Origin: Pseudacidobacterium ailaaui
GTDB taxonomy: Bacteria; Acidobacteriota; Terriglobia; Terriglobales; Acidobacteriaceae
NCBI RefSeq assembly: GCF_000688455.1
Contig: NZ_JIAL01000001.1
Location: 1,395,001 to 1,459,000, forward strand
Direction: 5' to 3'
Length of the DNA stretch: 64,000 nucleotides
Part shown: piece after piece, positions 18,317 to 26,409 of the stretch
Position numbering within the stretch: the first letter of the stretch is position 1
Layout: every line of letters starts with the position of its first letter
The notes under the pieces: generated by a model
What the model was told of the DNA's origin: nothing
Seen by the model: the letters and a program-made list of their open reading frames with translations, nothing else
Database searches by the model: none
Program-made: the position numbers and the translations under genes

Positions 18317-18937
18317 ATGAGACTGGAAGCAATGGCAATTGCCATGCCGGAGGTCGGCGAGCATCCAAACCGCGTCAGTTTTGAAGGGGTGCTGACGCTG
18401 GTGGATGAAGTCAGTACGCGGCCTCCCTCAGGCACACAGGGGCGGCGCGTGGTGCTCACCAAAAAAGCTGCAGAAGAGGCGCTGCCCTCGCTGCTGGGGA
18501 TGGCGGTGGATTTTGCGCCGAAATGGGACCGGCACGATACGCGGGCCAAATGCGGAATCATCACGGAAGCAAACGTTGTGGGCAAAGAGCTGCGGGTGCG
18601 CGGCTACCTTTTTGGCCGCGATTTTCCTGACGTTGTGCAGCAGATTGCGGGCGCGGCCGCAGGCACGATGGGCATGTCCTATGAGCTGGCCGATGCACAC
18701 GTCGCGGACCTGCGCGCCGAGATCTGGACGCTGACCAAGGCCACCTTTACCGGGGCGGCGATCCTGCTGCGCGAAAAGGCAGCCTATCAGAACACGTCTT
18801 TCCGGCTGGCCGACCGGCACCGGAGCAACAGCCGCCTGGCGCCGAGGGTGGCCGCAGAAACTTCATATTTTTATCAAAACGAAAGGGAGCGTAATGGAAA
18901 CAGAAACTATGCTTGCTTCTCTGGGCGAAAGCATTGA
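18317..18937 (+). CDS. Phage head morphogenesis protein, candidate capsid maturation protease
   Basis: This 206-residue protein lies between portal and capsid, the usual place for the prohead protease. It has a mixed alpha/beta N-terminal half and a conserved-looking GTMGMSYELADAHVADLRAE..WTLTKATFTGAAIL segment that resembles prohead proteases by eye. I cannot assign a catalytic His-Ser pair with confidence. The last 15 residues overlap the next gene. The ribosome site GGAGAGGGG supports the start. Confidence 0.55.
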   Translation: MRLEAMAIAMPEVGEHPNRVSFEGVLTLVDEVSTRPPSGTQGRRVVLTKKAAEEALPSLLGMAVDFAPKWDRHDTRAKCGIITEANVVGKELRVRGYLFGRDFPDVVQQIAGAAAGTMGMSYELADAHVADLRAEIWTLTKATFTGAAILLREKAAYQNTSFRLADRHRSNSRLAPRVAAETSYFYQNERERNGNRNYACFSGRKH

Positions 18938-19286
18938 GCGCCTGAATGCCGCAGCAGCGGCGCTGGAACGGACGGCCGCATGGATGGAGGAGACAGGCGC
19001 GGTGGGAAAGATTACGGCTGCGGTGGAGGGCCGTGAACAGGAGCTTCTGCGCAAACTGGAGGCCGCCGAGCAGCAGATTGCGGAATTACGCGCGCAGGCG
19101 CACCGCGCATCGCCTGCGCGGCAGACGGTCCCGGCATCCACCATGCAGTTGCTGGCCAAGCAGGGCCTCTCGACTGTGGATTCCATCCAGGCCGAGACGC
19201 TTGATGCTGCACTGACCGGGCTGAGCCTGGAGCAACGCATCGCCGTCAAGGCGCAGTTGATGCGCGCCGGTCTGCTGGCGCGCTAG
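18894..19286 (+). CDS. Coiled-coil protein, candidate capsid scaffold
   Basis: This 130-residue protein has a long Ala/Glu/Arg-rich coiled coil (about residues 10-70) and a short C-terminal helical domain. Its size, helical nature and place directly before the major capsid gene fit a scaffold, but no sequence motif proves it. AAAGGGAG lies before the ATG. It overlaps the preceding gene by 44 bases. Confidence 0.55.
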   Translation: METETMLASLGESIERLNAAAAALERTAAWMEETGAVGKITAAVEGREQELLRKLEAAEQQIAELRAQAHRASPARQTVPASTMQLLAKQGLSTVDSIQAETLDAALTGLSLEQRIAVKAQLMRAGLLAR

Positions 19287-19372
19287 GACAGCTCGGCGCT
19301 TGGCGTAAGCGGGCCTGCGAGTTGAAAGGCACACCCAAAACATGCCTGTTTCAGGCGGAAAGAAACTGAGGA

Positions 19373-20338
19373 ATGAAAGCGAATTTCTACGATATCCACT
19401 CTGCTGCAGACTTTATCGGGCCTGGCGCCATCGAGGTCCCGTTTTATCAGACGGAGATCACCGACATTGTGCGCCGGCGCGGCATCTTCGGCCAGCGCAT
19501 CAAGCAGGTCCCGGCCACGGGCCATCCTTCGCGCTTCTTTGAGGAAACGGGCATTCCTTCACCCGGGACCGCCGGTTTCGTAGACCCGCGCAACATTGTT
19601 GCCCCGGTTGTAAGCCCAACCCGCGTGGAACGCAGCGTGCCGCTCAAGGCGATTGTTGCGCAGCTCAATTACAACCTGTTTGATATTGAGCTGGGCACCC
19701 AGCAGAAGCAGTTCGCCTATCTGCAGGCCAAAGACCTGGTGGACACTGTGGAAGGTGTTCTGCACACGCATGACATTGCGCTGTGGAACGGCAATGATAC
19801 CTCTCTCAGCAGTCCGACCACCACGCAGTACTTTGGCGCGGCCGCGCAGATTGCCGCAGGCGGCAACACGGTGACCATTGGTACCTCGCAGAGCATCGTG
19901 GATGGACTCAAGTCCACGGTGGCGCAGATGGTGTCAAACAGCAACTTCGCCGTGCGGCCCACGGCCATCTATGCCAATCCGGTGCTGCTCGACCTGATTG
20001 ATCGCGAGATGAAGTCCGAGTTCAACGTGGTGCTGAACACGCGCGAAGTGGCTGGCTTCACCGTCAAGACCCTCTCGACCCAGGCCGGCGACCTGCCCCT
20101 GATTCCCGACTGGGCGCTGAGCTACACCGGCACGCCCGGATCCGGATCGGCCGTGCTTCCGGCATACATCGTGACCGAAGACATGATCGAGTACCACTGG
20201 CTGAGCGATCCAAACCCGCGCATCTTCCAACTGGGAGTGCCCGGTTCGCTGGCTTCGCAATATGTTGTGGTGAAGTTTGGCGGCGTGGTGGTAAAGGGCG
20301 CAAACTATGCGCACTATCAGGTGCTGGTAGACCGCTAG
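19373..20338 (+). CDS. Phage major capsid protein (HK97-like fold likely)
   Basis: This 321-residue protein begins MKANFYDIHSAADF. It contains VERSVPLKAIVAQLNYN, a NPVLLDLIDREMKSEF segment like the capsid spine region, and a C-terminal beta part ending GANYAHYQVLVDR. Position after portal, protease and scaffold candidates and before a connector makes the capsid assignment the best one. The frame is intact and the composition matches the neighbours. Confidence 0.72.
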   Translation: MKANFYDIHSAADFIGPGAIEVPFYQTEITDIVRRRGIFGQRIKQVPATGHPSRFFEETGIPSPGTAGFVDPRNIVAPVVSPTRVERSVPLKAIVAQLNYNLFDIELGTQQKQFAYLQAKDLVDTVEGVLHTHDIALWNGNDTSLSSPTTTQYFGAAAQIAAGGNTVTIGTSQSIVDGLKSTVAQMVSNSNFAVRPTAIYANPVLLDLIDREMKSEFNVVLNTREVAGFTVKTLSTQAGDLPLIPDWALSYTGTPGSGSAVLPAYIVTEDMIEYHWLSDPNPRIFQLGVPGSLASQYVVVKFGGVVVKGANYAHYQVLVDR

Positions 20339-20423
20339 TCCACTGCGCCTCAGGCTGGCCTTCCGCGTTGAGGGCCAGCCTTGCTTCTTTTGGGCCGACC
20401 ACTCCGATGAAAACGAGGACGAC

Positions 20424-21047
20424 ATGGGCTATCTGCAACCAACCGAATACACCAGCTACGGGCTTGCTGCCGACACCACCGATGACTGGATCACCCTGGC
20501 CTCGGCACTGATGGAAAACCATTGCCGCCGCGCAAGCTTGAATCCCACACAGTACACAGAGCGGCTGCGGCTAACCGCCGGCTCACAGACCGTGCGTCTC
20601 ACCTATCTGCCGCTGGTGCCCATCGCACCGGCTACGTCTCCGTTTCTCAGTATTCAGGCGCGCTATGCACGCCCGCGACGCGGGCAATTGATCTGGCCCA
20701 TGCAGGAGGAGATTGCCTGGGCCTTTGCTCTGCCCGGTAGCTGGACGCAGGTGGACCCTTCCACCGTGGACTTTGTCCCGGACACCGGCGAGATGGTCTT
20801 TCCCATGAATGTCTTTGGGCTTCCCTTCAATGAAGTGCAGGTGACCTACACCGCCGGACTGGCCACGATTCCCGATGCCGTCAAATCGGCCTGCGCGCTG
20901 ATTGTGAAAAATGCGCAGTCCACTCCGGGGCTGAACATCAAGCGCAGCCGCTTAGACACTCTGCAGATGGACTATTTCTCCAGCTCATTAATTGACAGCA
21001 CGGTAGAGGAACTGCTGCAGCCGTGGGTCGCCAACAGGTTAGGGTGA
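20424..21047 (+). CDS. Head-tail connector protein (gp6-like)
   Basis: This 207-residue protein has an N-terminal helix region (DDWITLASALMENHCRRAS), a beta-rich middle and a C-terminal helical part (PDAVKSACALIVKNA). This is the layout of phage adaptor proteins that extend the portal. The stretch FNEVQVTYTAGLATIPDAVK is typical of such connectors. It follows the capsid gene directly with a GAGGA ribosome site. Confidence 0.65.
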   Translation: MGYLQPTEYTSYGLAADTTDDWITLASALMENHCRRASLNPTQYTERLRLTAGSQTVRLTYLPLVPIAPATSPFLSIQARYARPRRGQLIWPMQEEIAWAFALPGSWTQVDPSTVDFVPDTGEMVFPMNVFGLPFNEVQVTYTAGLATIPDAVKSACALIVKNAQSTPGLNIKRSRLDTLQMDYFSSSLIDSTVEELLQPWVANRLG

Positions 21048-21050
21048 GCC

Positions 21051-21497
21051 ATGAGCGATCTCAGTGTCCGGAACCCGAACTTCTCCCCGCTGCTGATGGC
21101 AGACTCGCTTCTGCGGGCTGCAGGCGGCATGAGCGTCTCTCTGCTTGTGGCCCCGGCCACTGGCGACAGCACTGATCCGGGACAGCTTGGCGTGGACCCG
21201 CCCAACTTTCAGCAGCTGGCCCTTTCTCCGGCCATCTTCCGGCAGGTGCGGGCGGCGATGAGTGAAGGACAGCTTCCGAAATATGAGCTGCTGGTCTCCG
21301 CCTCTGCCATACAGCAACAAGTGGGCGCGCTCCAGCTTACATCAGCCGATGCGTTGTTTGATTCTTCTGCGGGTGTGCTGGTCAACGGTGCGCCATACCT
21401 GATTGAATCGCGTTCTGTTTCCGAGGCGCTGGGAGAGGTGTATCTGTACCGGCTGCTGCTGCGGGAATCCCATGCGCTGAAACAGGCAGCAGATTAA
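21051..21497 (+). CDS. Phage head-tail joining region protein, function unassigned
   Basis: This 148-residue protein is encoded four bases after the connector gene. It has no motif I can name. Length and order (connector, this gene, tail terminator candidate, tail tube candidate) suggest a head-closure or stopper protein. It has a beta-rich C-terminal half (DSSAGVLVNGAPYLIESRS). Confidence 0.45.
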   Translation: MSDLSVRNPNFSPLLMADSLLRAAGGMSVSLLVAPATGDSTDPGQLGVDPPNFQQLALSPAIFRQVRAAMSEGQLPKYELLVSASAIQQQVGALQLTSADALFDSSAGVLVNGAPYLIESRSVSEALGEVYLYRLLLRESHALKQAAD

Positions 21498-21533
21498 AAC
21501 CAGAAGCTGGCCCATCATCAGGACGATCCATCC

Positions 21534-22022
21534 ATGGAAAATGCAAAAGACACTTTTTACATCACGCTCCGCAACCGTCTGGCAGCGCTGAATCCGCAGC
21601 GCGTCATTATGCTGCGCGGCGTGCAGCGTCCGGGAATTCTGCTGGAAGAGGCCGAGGCCCCCGCTGCGCAACCGCCCGGTGACGTCTTTGTGCTGCGCTG
21701 GACCTCCCTGAGCACAGATACGCAGCTGCCCGCCACGCTCGCGCAACTGACCTGCGAGGTCCACTACACAACCGGAGGCACCCAGACCAACAGCGGCCTC
21801 GACCGCGGACGTGCAATGGCGCAGATGGACGCAGAGCTGCTTTCCATCCTGCAACCTGCTTCAGCGCAGAAGATGGACTACGCGCAAGGCCCGGCAGCGC
21901 AGATGGAAACGCTGGTTTTCTGGAGCGCACCGGAGTTTTCTCCGCTCATCACTTCGCGGGAGCGGTTAACACGCGTGGCAAAGGTGAACGTCTTCGCATT
22001 CCAGGAGCCGGGTGAGCTATGA
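21534..22022 (+). CDS. Candidate tail terminator / completion protein
   Basis: This 162-residue protein includes LRNRLAALNPQRVIMLRG and a beta-rich middle (VLRWTSLSTDTQLPATLAQLTCEVHYTTGG). Such small proteins between the connectors and the tail tube gene usually cap the tail tube. Assignment is by order and size only. Its TGA overlaps the next ATG. Confidence 0.45.
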   Translation: MENAKDTFYITLRNRLAALNPQRVIMLRGVQRPGILLEEAEAPAAQPPGDVFVLRWTSLSTDTQLPATLAQLTCEVHYTTGGTQTNSGLDRGRAMAQMDAELLSILQPASAQKMDYAQGPAAQMETLVFWSAPEFSPLITSRERLTRVAKVNVFAFQEPGEL

Positions 22023-22999
22023 GTTCATCTACTGTTACAAATTTCATGGCGCTGCCTGTGGTCACGCGGCGTGTGCGCGCATATTTCGCCCCTGTAAACC
22101 GTGCTGTGCAAGTGCCCTCCATCTTTGACCCGGCGCAGAATGCGCAGTTTGCCCTCGACTCTCCCCCTGCGCCCTGGATAGACCTGGGCTGGATAGAAAA
22201 CTTCGCGCGCAAGTCTACCAGCGCCATTGCAGCTCTGAACGGCGGTGTCCCCGCAACTACGCAATCTCAGGTACGGGAGAGTACAGGCGCTTTGGTGTCA
22301 TTCCGCTTCAAGACCTGGAACAAGCTCACCATGGCGCTGGCCTGCGGCTCACAGCACATGAACCTGTTGCAACCGGCAAGCGGCAGCGCTGCGAATGGCT
22401 CCGGGTCCAAGGCCGTTCCTGCCGTCACCGTACAGTCCGGCTCAACTGCAACCTTCCTCGCGCTGAACGCAGCCGATACAGCGAACTTCAGTGCAGGGTC
22501 TCTCGTGGCCGTAGACCTGGACTACAGCGGGCAGACCGGGTTTGTCGGCAGTGGAGTTTCAGCGGCCTACATACGCAGCGCCGCGGCCGTCAACAACGAT
22601 CCAGATTCCATCCGCCGCGTGACCTTCAACGTCGCGCGTGTTGCCCAGGTCACGTCCACAGGATTGACTCTGGCGCAGCCGCTGATTGCGGGCGTTCCAA
22701 CTGCGGGAATGAAAGCGCAGCCCTTTCTTGGCTTTGTGGACCGCGAGGGCGGCAGCTTCTTTCAGGAGTGGTCCGCACTGTTCGTGATGCCCGGCGAGCA
22801 GGGCGAGCGCATTTTCTTTCACTATCCGCGCTTGCAGGCCATGCAGGGAGCACAGGAGGTCTGTGACAACCTTGCTCCGCCCCTCGGTCGGATGGCCCTG
22901 GATGCGGCCTTTCGTGCCCTGCCGGTCACGGACGCAAACGATGGCGAGCAGGTCGTCTGCTTCCGCAGCTTTCTGCCCGCGCCCATGACGCTTGTGTAA
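22019..22999 (+). CDS. Candidate phage major tail (tube) protein
   Basis: This 326-residue, Ala/Ser/Thr-rich protein is predicted to be mostly beta structure. It contains paired GSTATFLALNAADTANFSAGSLV and ITSTGLTL-like stretches and ends QVVCFRSFLPAPMTLV. Its place between the terminator candidate and the tail-tip protein fits a tail tube subunit, though it is large for one. It is translationally coupled to the upstream gene (ATGA). Confidence 0.5.
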   Translation: MSSSTVTNFMALPVVTRRVRAYFAPVNRAVQVPSIFDPAQNAQFALDSPPAPWIDLGWIENFARKSTSAIAALNGGVPATTQSQVRESTGALVSFRFKTWNKLTMALACGSQHMNLLQPASGSAANGSGSKAVPAVTVQSGSTATFLALNAADTANFSAGSLVAVDLDYSGQTGFVGSGVSAAYIRSAAAVNNDPDSIRRVTFNVARVAQVTSTGLTLAQPLIAGVPTAGMKAQPFLGFVDREGGSFFQEWSALFVMPGEQGERIFFHYPRLQAMQGAQEVCDNLAPPLGRMALDAAFRALPVTDANDGEQVVCFRSFLPAPMTLV

Positions 23000-23011
23000 G
23001 GAGGAGACCGG

Positions 23012-25327
23012 TTGAAGCTGACCATTGATAATCTGGACGGCAAAGGCGCACTCGATTACACCAGCGCCCTGGCTGGAAAACCCTCGCTGCGCATTGAGCG
23101 CGAGTTGAACGCACCCAGCATCTGTTCTTTTGTCCTTGTACCTTCTGTCCTGGACCTTGCAGTTCCGCTCCGCTTTGGCAGGGTCGTAGTCTCAGATGAC
23201 AGCGGGACTGTTCTCTTTACCGGATACATCGCTGTAGAGCCGGCGCTGGAGTTGGCCGGAGAAGGTCCGGCAGGCCCTGTCTATCAGGCGGTGGTCTCGG
23301 CCATCAGCGATGAGCTGCTGCTCGACATGCAGGGCGTTCCGCAAATGACCACTCTGTATGCCGAGCCAGCGGGAGAGGCCCTCCAGTCGTTTACCAGCGC
23401 AGTGGGGGCAGAGCAGTTTTCGCTCAACACCACGCAGGCCACGGGAGTTGCCGGAAGGTTCGTGGCGGAGCCTTCCGAGAAGTGGTCTACCAATGCTGGC
23501 CTTCTGGCATCGCACTCCCGCAACGCATATCGTGCCATGGCCGGCAGTGTCACGCTTGCGCCCATTGGCAGCACCACGCATTCATTAAGCGAGTCTGCTG
23601 GCACCCTGCAGATGGGCCGCCTGCAGGCTTCGCAGGTAAAAACGCTGGCCAATGACGTCACGGTCTGCGGCGAGGAGGAGCCCAGCGCCTACGTCACGGA
23701 AATTTTTCAGGGAGATGGCTCGACGACCCTCTTCGATCTGACCGAAGAGCCCTTCTTTCCGCCATCCTCCAAAACGCACCCTTTGGCAGACCTGTTTCAG
23801 GGGCCGTCCATCAACGCGTCCCTCTGGCAGGTCCAGGACCCTGGACAGCATCTCTCCCTCACGGCCAACGGTGTCACCTGTTCCGGAGGCAATGGCGCTG
23901 ACGGACAGACCTTCGTATGCACCATCAGCAGCTTTGAGCTGGGCGGCTCGCTGGTCATCGAAGCAGGCGGCGTGCAATTCAGCAGCGGCAGCACTGGTGT
24001 GCTCAGCGGCCTTTATTCCGGCAGCGTCCTTTCCGCCAACTGCATCGCCGGTTTTCAGGTCACGCAGAACAACGGAAACAACTCGATTGCAGCCTTTGTC
24101 TCCGGGGCCGTTTCAGGAAATGCCTTCACACCCGTTGCCGGTCACGTTTACACGTTGCGCACACGCATCTATGCCAAAGAAATGCAGCGCGTCCTGCAGT
24201 CCTACTACTCTGTGGATGATACAGGCGTAAAACTGCGGGGCGGGACCGGGATTGCCTGTAATGTGAACTGCGTTCTTGAAGTGCAGGACACCACAAACGG
24301 TGTGGCGCAGACACCGGTGGTGCTCTATGACGGCACCCTGGCAGATGCTCCTGCCGTGGGCCTGTATGCGCCGCTAAACAGCGCCAGCCTCTTTTGCAGT
24401 ATTCGCAGTATCACCATCACACAGCAGGGGCCGGAGTGGGTCACCAGTATTCCTCCCGGTGGCGGCACGGTCACGCGCCGCATTGGGACCACAGCCCAGG
24501 GCGCAGACTGCAAGATCGAACGCACGGGCAAGCTGCGGTTCTATACAACCAGCATTCCGCAGTCCGGTGAGTTGGTCTTTGTTTCATACCGGACGAAGCG
24601 TCGCGCCGTGGCCCGTCTGGCAAACAGCGTGGCGACCTCCTCCCAGGGGACCACGCAGATTCCGGCCACAGCGCGATGGCTGGGCACCGTGACCAATCCC
24701 AGACCGTTCAGCTCTGCGGACTGCGAGAACGCCGCTACCGCCATCCTCGATCTTGCCTCCAGCCGCGGGGCGGCATGGAAAGGCACCTACACCGGATGGA
24801 ACTTTGAGACCCAGGGTGATGTCTGGCCCGGCGACCTGCTTGCCATCTCGGCAACCTCGTCCGGCATGGCGGCCAATGTTGTCGTGCGCAAAGTGCAGAT
24901 CGAGATGCAGAATACGTCACCGCAACTGAACAAATACACGCTGTACTTCGCCAATGACTGGGCCGAGCCGCTGGCCATCAAAACTTCCTCCACGGTCCCG
25001 GCGGATGCCTGGCTTCCACAGCAGCCCCAAACCGCGGAGCCATTGAGTAATCTGCGCGACATGAGCGTGACTTCGGTAAGTTCATCGGCCATCCAGATCA
25101 ATACAAACATGACACCGCCCGCTGGTGGCGGTTTCGAGGTGCGGCGCCGCGACTGGTCCTTCGGGCCGGGCACGGATTCGGACCTCGTGCTGCGCAGTCC
25201 GGTCAGTAATTTCACCATTCCGCGCGAAGCAGTGATGGAGCAGTATTACGTGCGGATGTATGACGGCTCCACTCCGCCGAACTATTCGCGCTTTTCCAGT
25301 GCGGTCTTTGTCAATGTGCCGCTGTAA
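23012..25327 (+). CDS. Phage tail-tip / baseplate hub-like protein with a lectin-like insert
   Basis: This 771-residue protein starts at TTG after AAGGAGGAG. The N terminus (LTIDNLDGKGALDYTSALAG to FTGYIAVEP) resembles the hub domain of tail-tip proteins. Residues about 260-480 look like a beta-sandwich carbohydrate-binding insert. The C-terminal part has a fibronectin-like stretch (VTSVSSSAIQINTN). It follows the tail tube candidate directly, with no tape-measure gene in between, which is unexpected for a long tail. Confidence 0.6.
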   Translation: MKLTIDNLDGKGALDYTSALAGKPSLRIERELNAPSICSFVLVPSVLDLAVPLRFGRVVVSDDSGTVLFTGYIAVEPALELAGEGPAGPVYQAVVSAISDELLLDMQGVPQMTTLYAEPAGEALQSFTSAVGAEQFSLNTTQATGVAGRFVAEPSEKWSTNAGLLASHSRNAYRAMAGSVTLAPIGSTTHSLSESAGTLQMGRLQASQVKTLANDVTVCGEEEPSAYVTEIFQGDGSTTLFDLTEEPFFPPSSKTHPLADLFQGPSINASLWQVQDPGQHLSLTANGVTCSGGNGADGQTFVCTISSFELGGSLVIEAGGVQFSSGSTGVLSGLYSGSVLSANCIAGFQVTQNNGNNSIAAFVSGAVSGNAFTPVAGHVYTLRTRIYAKEMQRVLQSYYSVDDTGVKLRGGTGIACNVNCVLEVQDTTNGVAQTPVVLYDGTLADAPAVGLYAPLNSASLFCSIRSITITQQGPEWVTSIPPGGGTVTRRIGTTAQGADCKIERTGKLRFYTTSIPQSGELVFVSYRTKRRAVARLANSVATSSQGTTQIPATARWLGTVTNPRPFSSADCENAATAILDLASSRGAAWKGTYTGWNFETQGDVWPGDLLAISATSSGMAANVVVRKVQIEMQNTSPQLNKYTLYFANDWAEPLAIKTSSTVPADAWLPQQPQTAEPLSNLRDMSVTSVSSSAIQINTNMTPPAGGGFEVRRRDWSFGPGTDSDLVLRSPVSNFTIPREAVMEQYYVRMYDGSTPPNYSRFSSAVFVNVPL

Positions 25328-25350
25328 TCCTCTCTGAACAAAGGACCACC

Positions 25351-25560
25351 ATGAATGTACCCACTAACCAACCTCAGTTCTTCTGGGCCGGGGCCGCAGC
25401 ACTGTGGCTCTTTTCCGCTGCGGTAAGTGCAATGGATGCTCCGCGGCCCGACGACGGCCGTTTTTATCGCTGGCTCTACCGCTTTACCCACCTTCTTGCG
25501 GCGAATCTCGACAGGGCCTTTGGCGCAGTTTCAACCCAACAGAACACGGAGAAGAAATAA
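25351..25560 (+). CDS. Small membrane protein at the end of the tail block
   Basis: This 69-residue protein has one hydrophobic segment at about residues 11-27 (FFWAGAAALWLFSAAVSAM), then a polar region. It could be a holin-like or anchoring protein, but one short segment is weak evidence. AGGACCACC precedes the ATG. It ends one base before the next start. Confidence 0.5.
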   Translation: MNVPTNQPQFFWAGAAALWLFSAAVSAMDAPRPDDGRFYRWLYRFTHLLAANLDRAFGAVSTQQNTEKK

Positions 25561-25842
25561 ATGGCAAACATCCTTCTTGGCATTGAGCATGGTATCGAAG
25601 TGGCGGCAGAAGACATCTTAAAGTTTCTGACCAGTGCGAAAGAGCTGAGCAGCAAACTTGATCCGAACGCGATTGCCGGCCTTGGCGTATTGCTGGGTAC
25701 GGTCGCCAAGGCAATGGAAGACGTGAGCGCGGCCGCTGCCAACCCCTTGAATCTTTCCCTGGATGCGACCACCGTCCAGGACCTGAAGGCGGTCTGGCCA
25801 GCAGTCGTGAAGTTCGCCGCCTCCATTGGAATCAAACTGTGA
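25561..25842 (+). CDS. Small protein of unknown function ending the phage-derived block
   Basis: This 93-residue helical, Ala/Leu-rich protein (EHGIEVAAEDILKFLTSAKEL..LGVLLGTVAKAMEDV) has no recognisable motif. It lies next to the small membrane protein gene with a GGAGAAG ribosome site, so the two probably work together. It is the last gene of the plus-strand block before purE. Confidence 0.5.
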   Translation: MANILLGIEHGIEVAAEDILKFLTSAKELSSKLDPNAIAGLGVLLGTVAKAMEDVSAAAANPLNLSLDATTVQDLKAVWPAVVKFAASIGIKL

Positions 25843-25848
25843 GCACCA

Positions 25849-25885
25849 CCCATTCCAGTACGCCGGCTGCGCGTGCTGGAATGGG
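25849..25885 (+). repeat. Strong hairpin between the phage-derived block and purE
   Basis: CCCATTCCAG (25849-25858) pairs perfectly with CTGGAATGGG (25876-25885), and four more pairs extend the stem inwards. No U-run follows on either strand, so this is not a classic intrinsic terminator. It ends about 18 bases before the purE -10 box and so covers the -35 region, where a protein-binding site or RNA hairpin could influence purE. Confidence 0.6.
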
Positions 25886-25903
25886 AAAACCGTTCGCTCC
25901 CTC

Positions 25904-25909
25904 TATAAT
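25904..25909 (+). promoter_or_regulatory. Consensus -10 box just before purE, suggesting a leaderless transcript
   Basis: A perfect TATAAT lies eight bases before the purE ATG. Transcription from it would start at or within one or two bases of the start codon. There is no Shine-Dalgarno sequence before purE, consistent with leaderless translation. No good -35 box is seen. Confidence 0.55.
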
Positions 25910-25917
25910 CAATAGTT

Positions 25918-26409
25918 ATGGAGCACGCCCCTCTTGTCGGCGTGGTGATGGGCAGCAAAAGCGATTATGAAGTGCTGAAGGCTGCCGTTGACCTGCTGAA
26001 AGAATTCTCAATTCCTTACGAAGTGCGAGTCGTCTCTGCCCATCGCACTCCCGATTGGCTTTTCCAGTATGCCTCTGAAGCGGAGACCCGAGGCCTGCGC
26101 GTCATCATCGCCGGGGCCGGAGGTGCGGCCCACCTGCCTGGAATGCTCGCAGCCAAGACGCTTGTCCCCGTGCTGGGTGTTCCCGTGCCTGCAACGATGC
26201 TTAACGGCATCGATTCGCTGCTCTCCATTGTGCAGATGCCGAAAGGCGTTCCGGTAGGGACGCTCGCCATTGGCCAGCCAGGTGCGGCCAATGCGGCCAT
26301 TTTCGCAGCGGAGGTCCTGGCCACCACCGACCCTGCCCTGCGCCAGCGTCTGCGCGCCTGGCGTGAGGCCCGTACTCAGGAAGTGCTGGCCCAGGAGCTG
26401 CCGCAATGA
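25918..26409 (+). CDS. purE: N5-carboxyaminoimidazole ribonucleotide mutase PurE
   Basis: This enzyme moves the carboxyl group of N5-CAIR to give CAIR in purine synthesis. It has 163 residues. The class I signatures are GSKSDYEVLKAAVDLL, VVSAHRTPDWL and the GAGGAAHLPGM active-site loop. A neighbouring purK confirms that it is the class I mutase. The last bases overlap purK in ATGA. The gene is ordinary chromosomal core, so it marks the right edge of the phage-derived block. Confidence 0.96.
   Translation: MEHAPLVGVVMGSKSDYEVLKAAVDLLKEFSIPYEVRVVSAHRTPDWLFQYASEAETRGLRVIIAGAGGAAHLPGMLAAKTLVPVLGVPVPATMLNGIDSLLSIVQMPKGVPVGTLAIGQPGAANAAIFAAEVLATTDPALRQRLRAWREARTQEVLAQELPQ

Noticed and set aside
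7760-25842. Complete active prophage
   Set aside because: No integrase, replication, lysis or tape-measure gene and no flanking attachment repeats were seen.
25849-25885. Intrinsic terminator of the phage-derived block
   Set aside because: The stem is strong but is followed by AAAA on the plus strand rather than a T-run.
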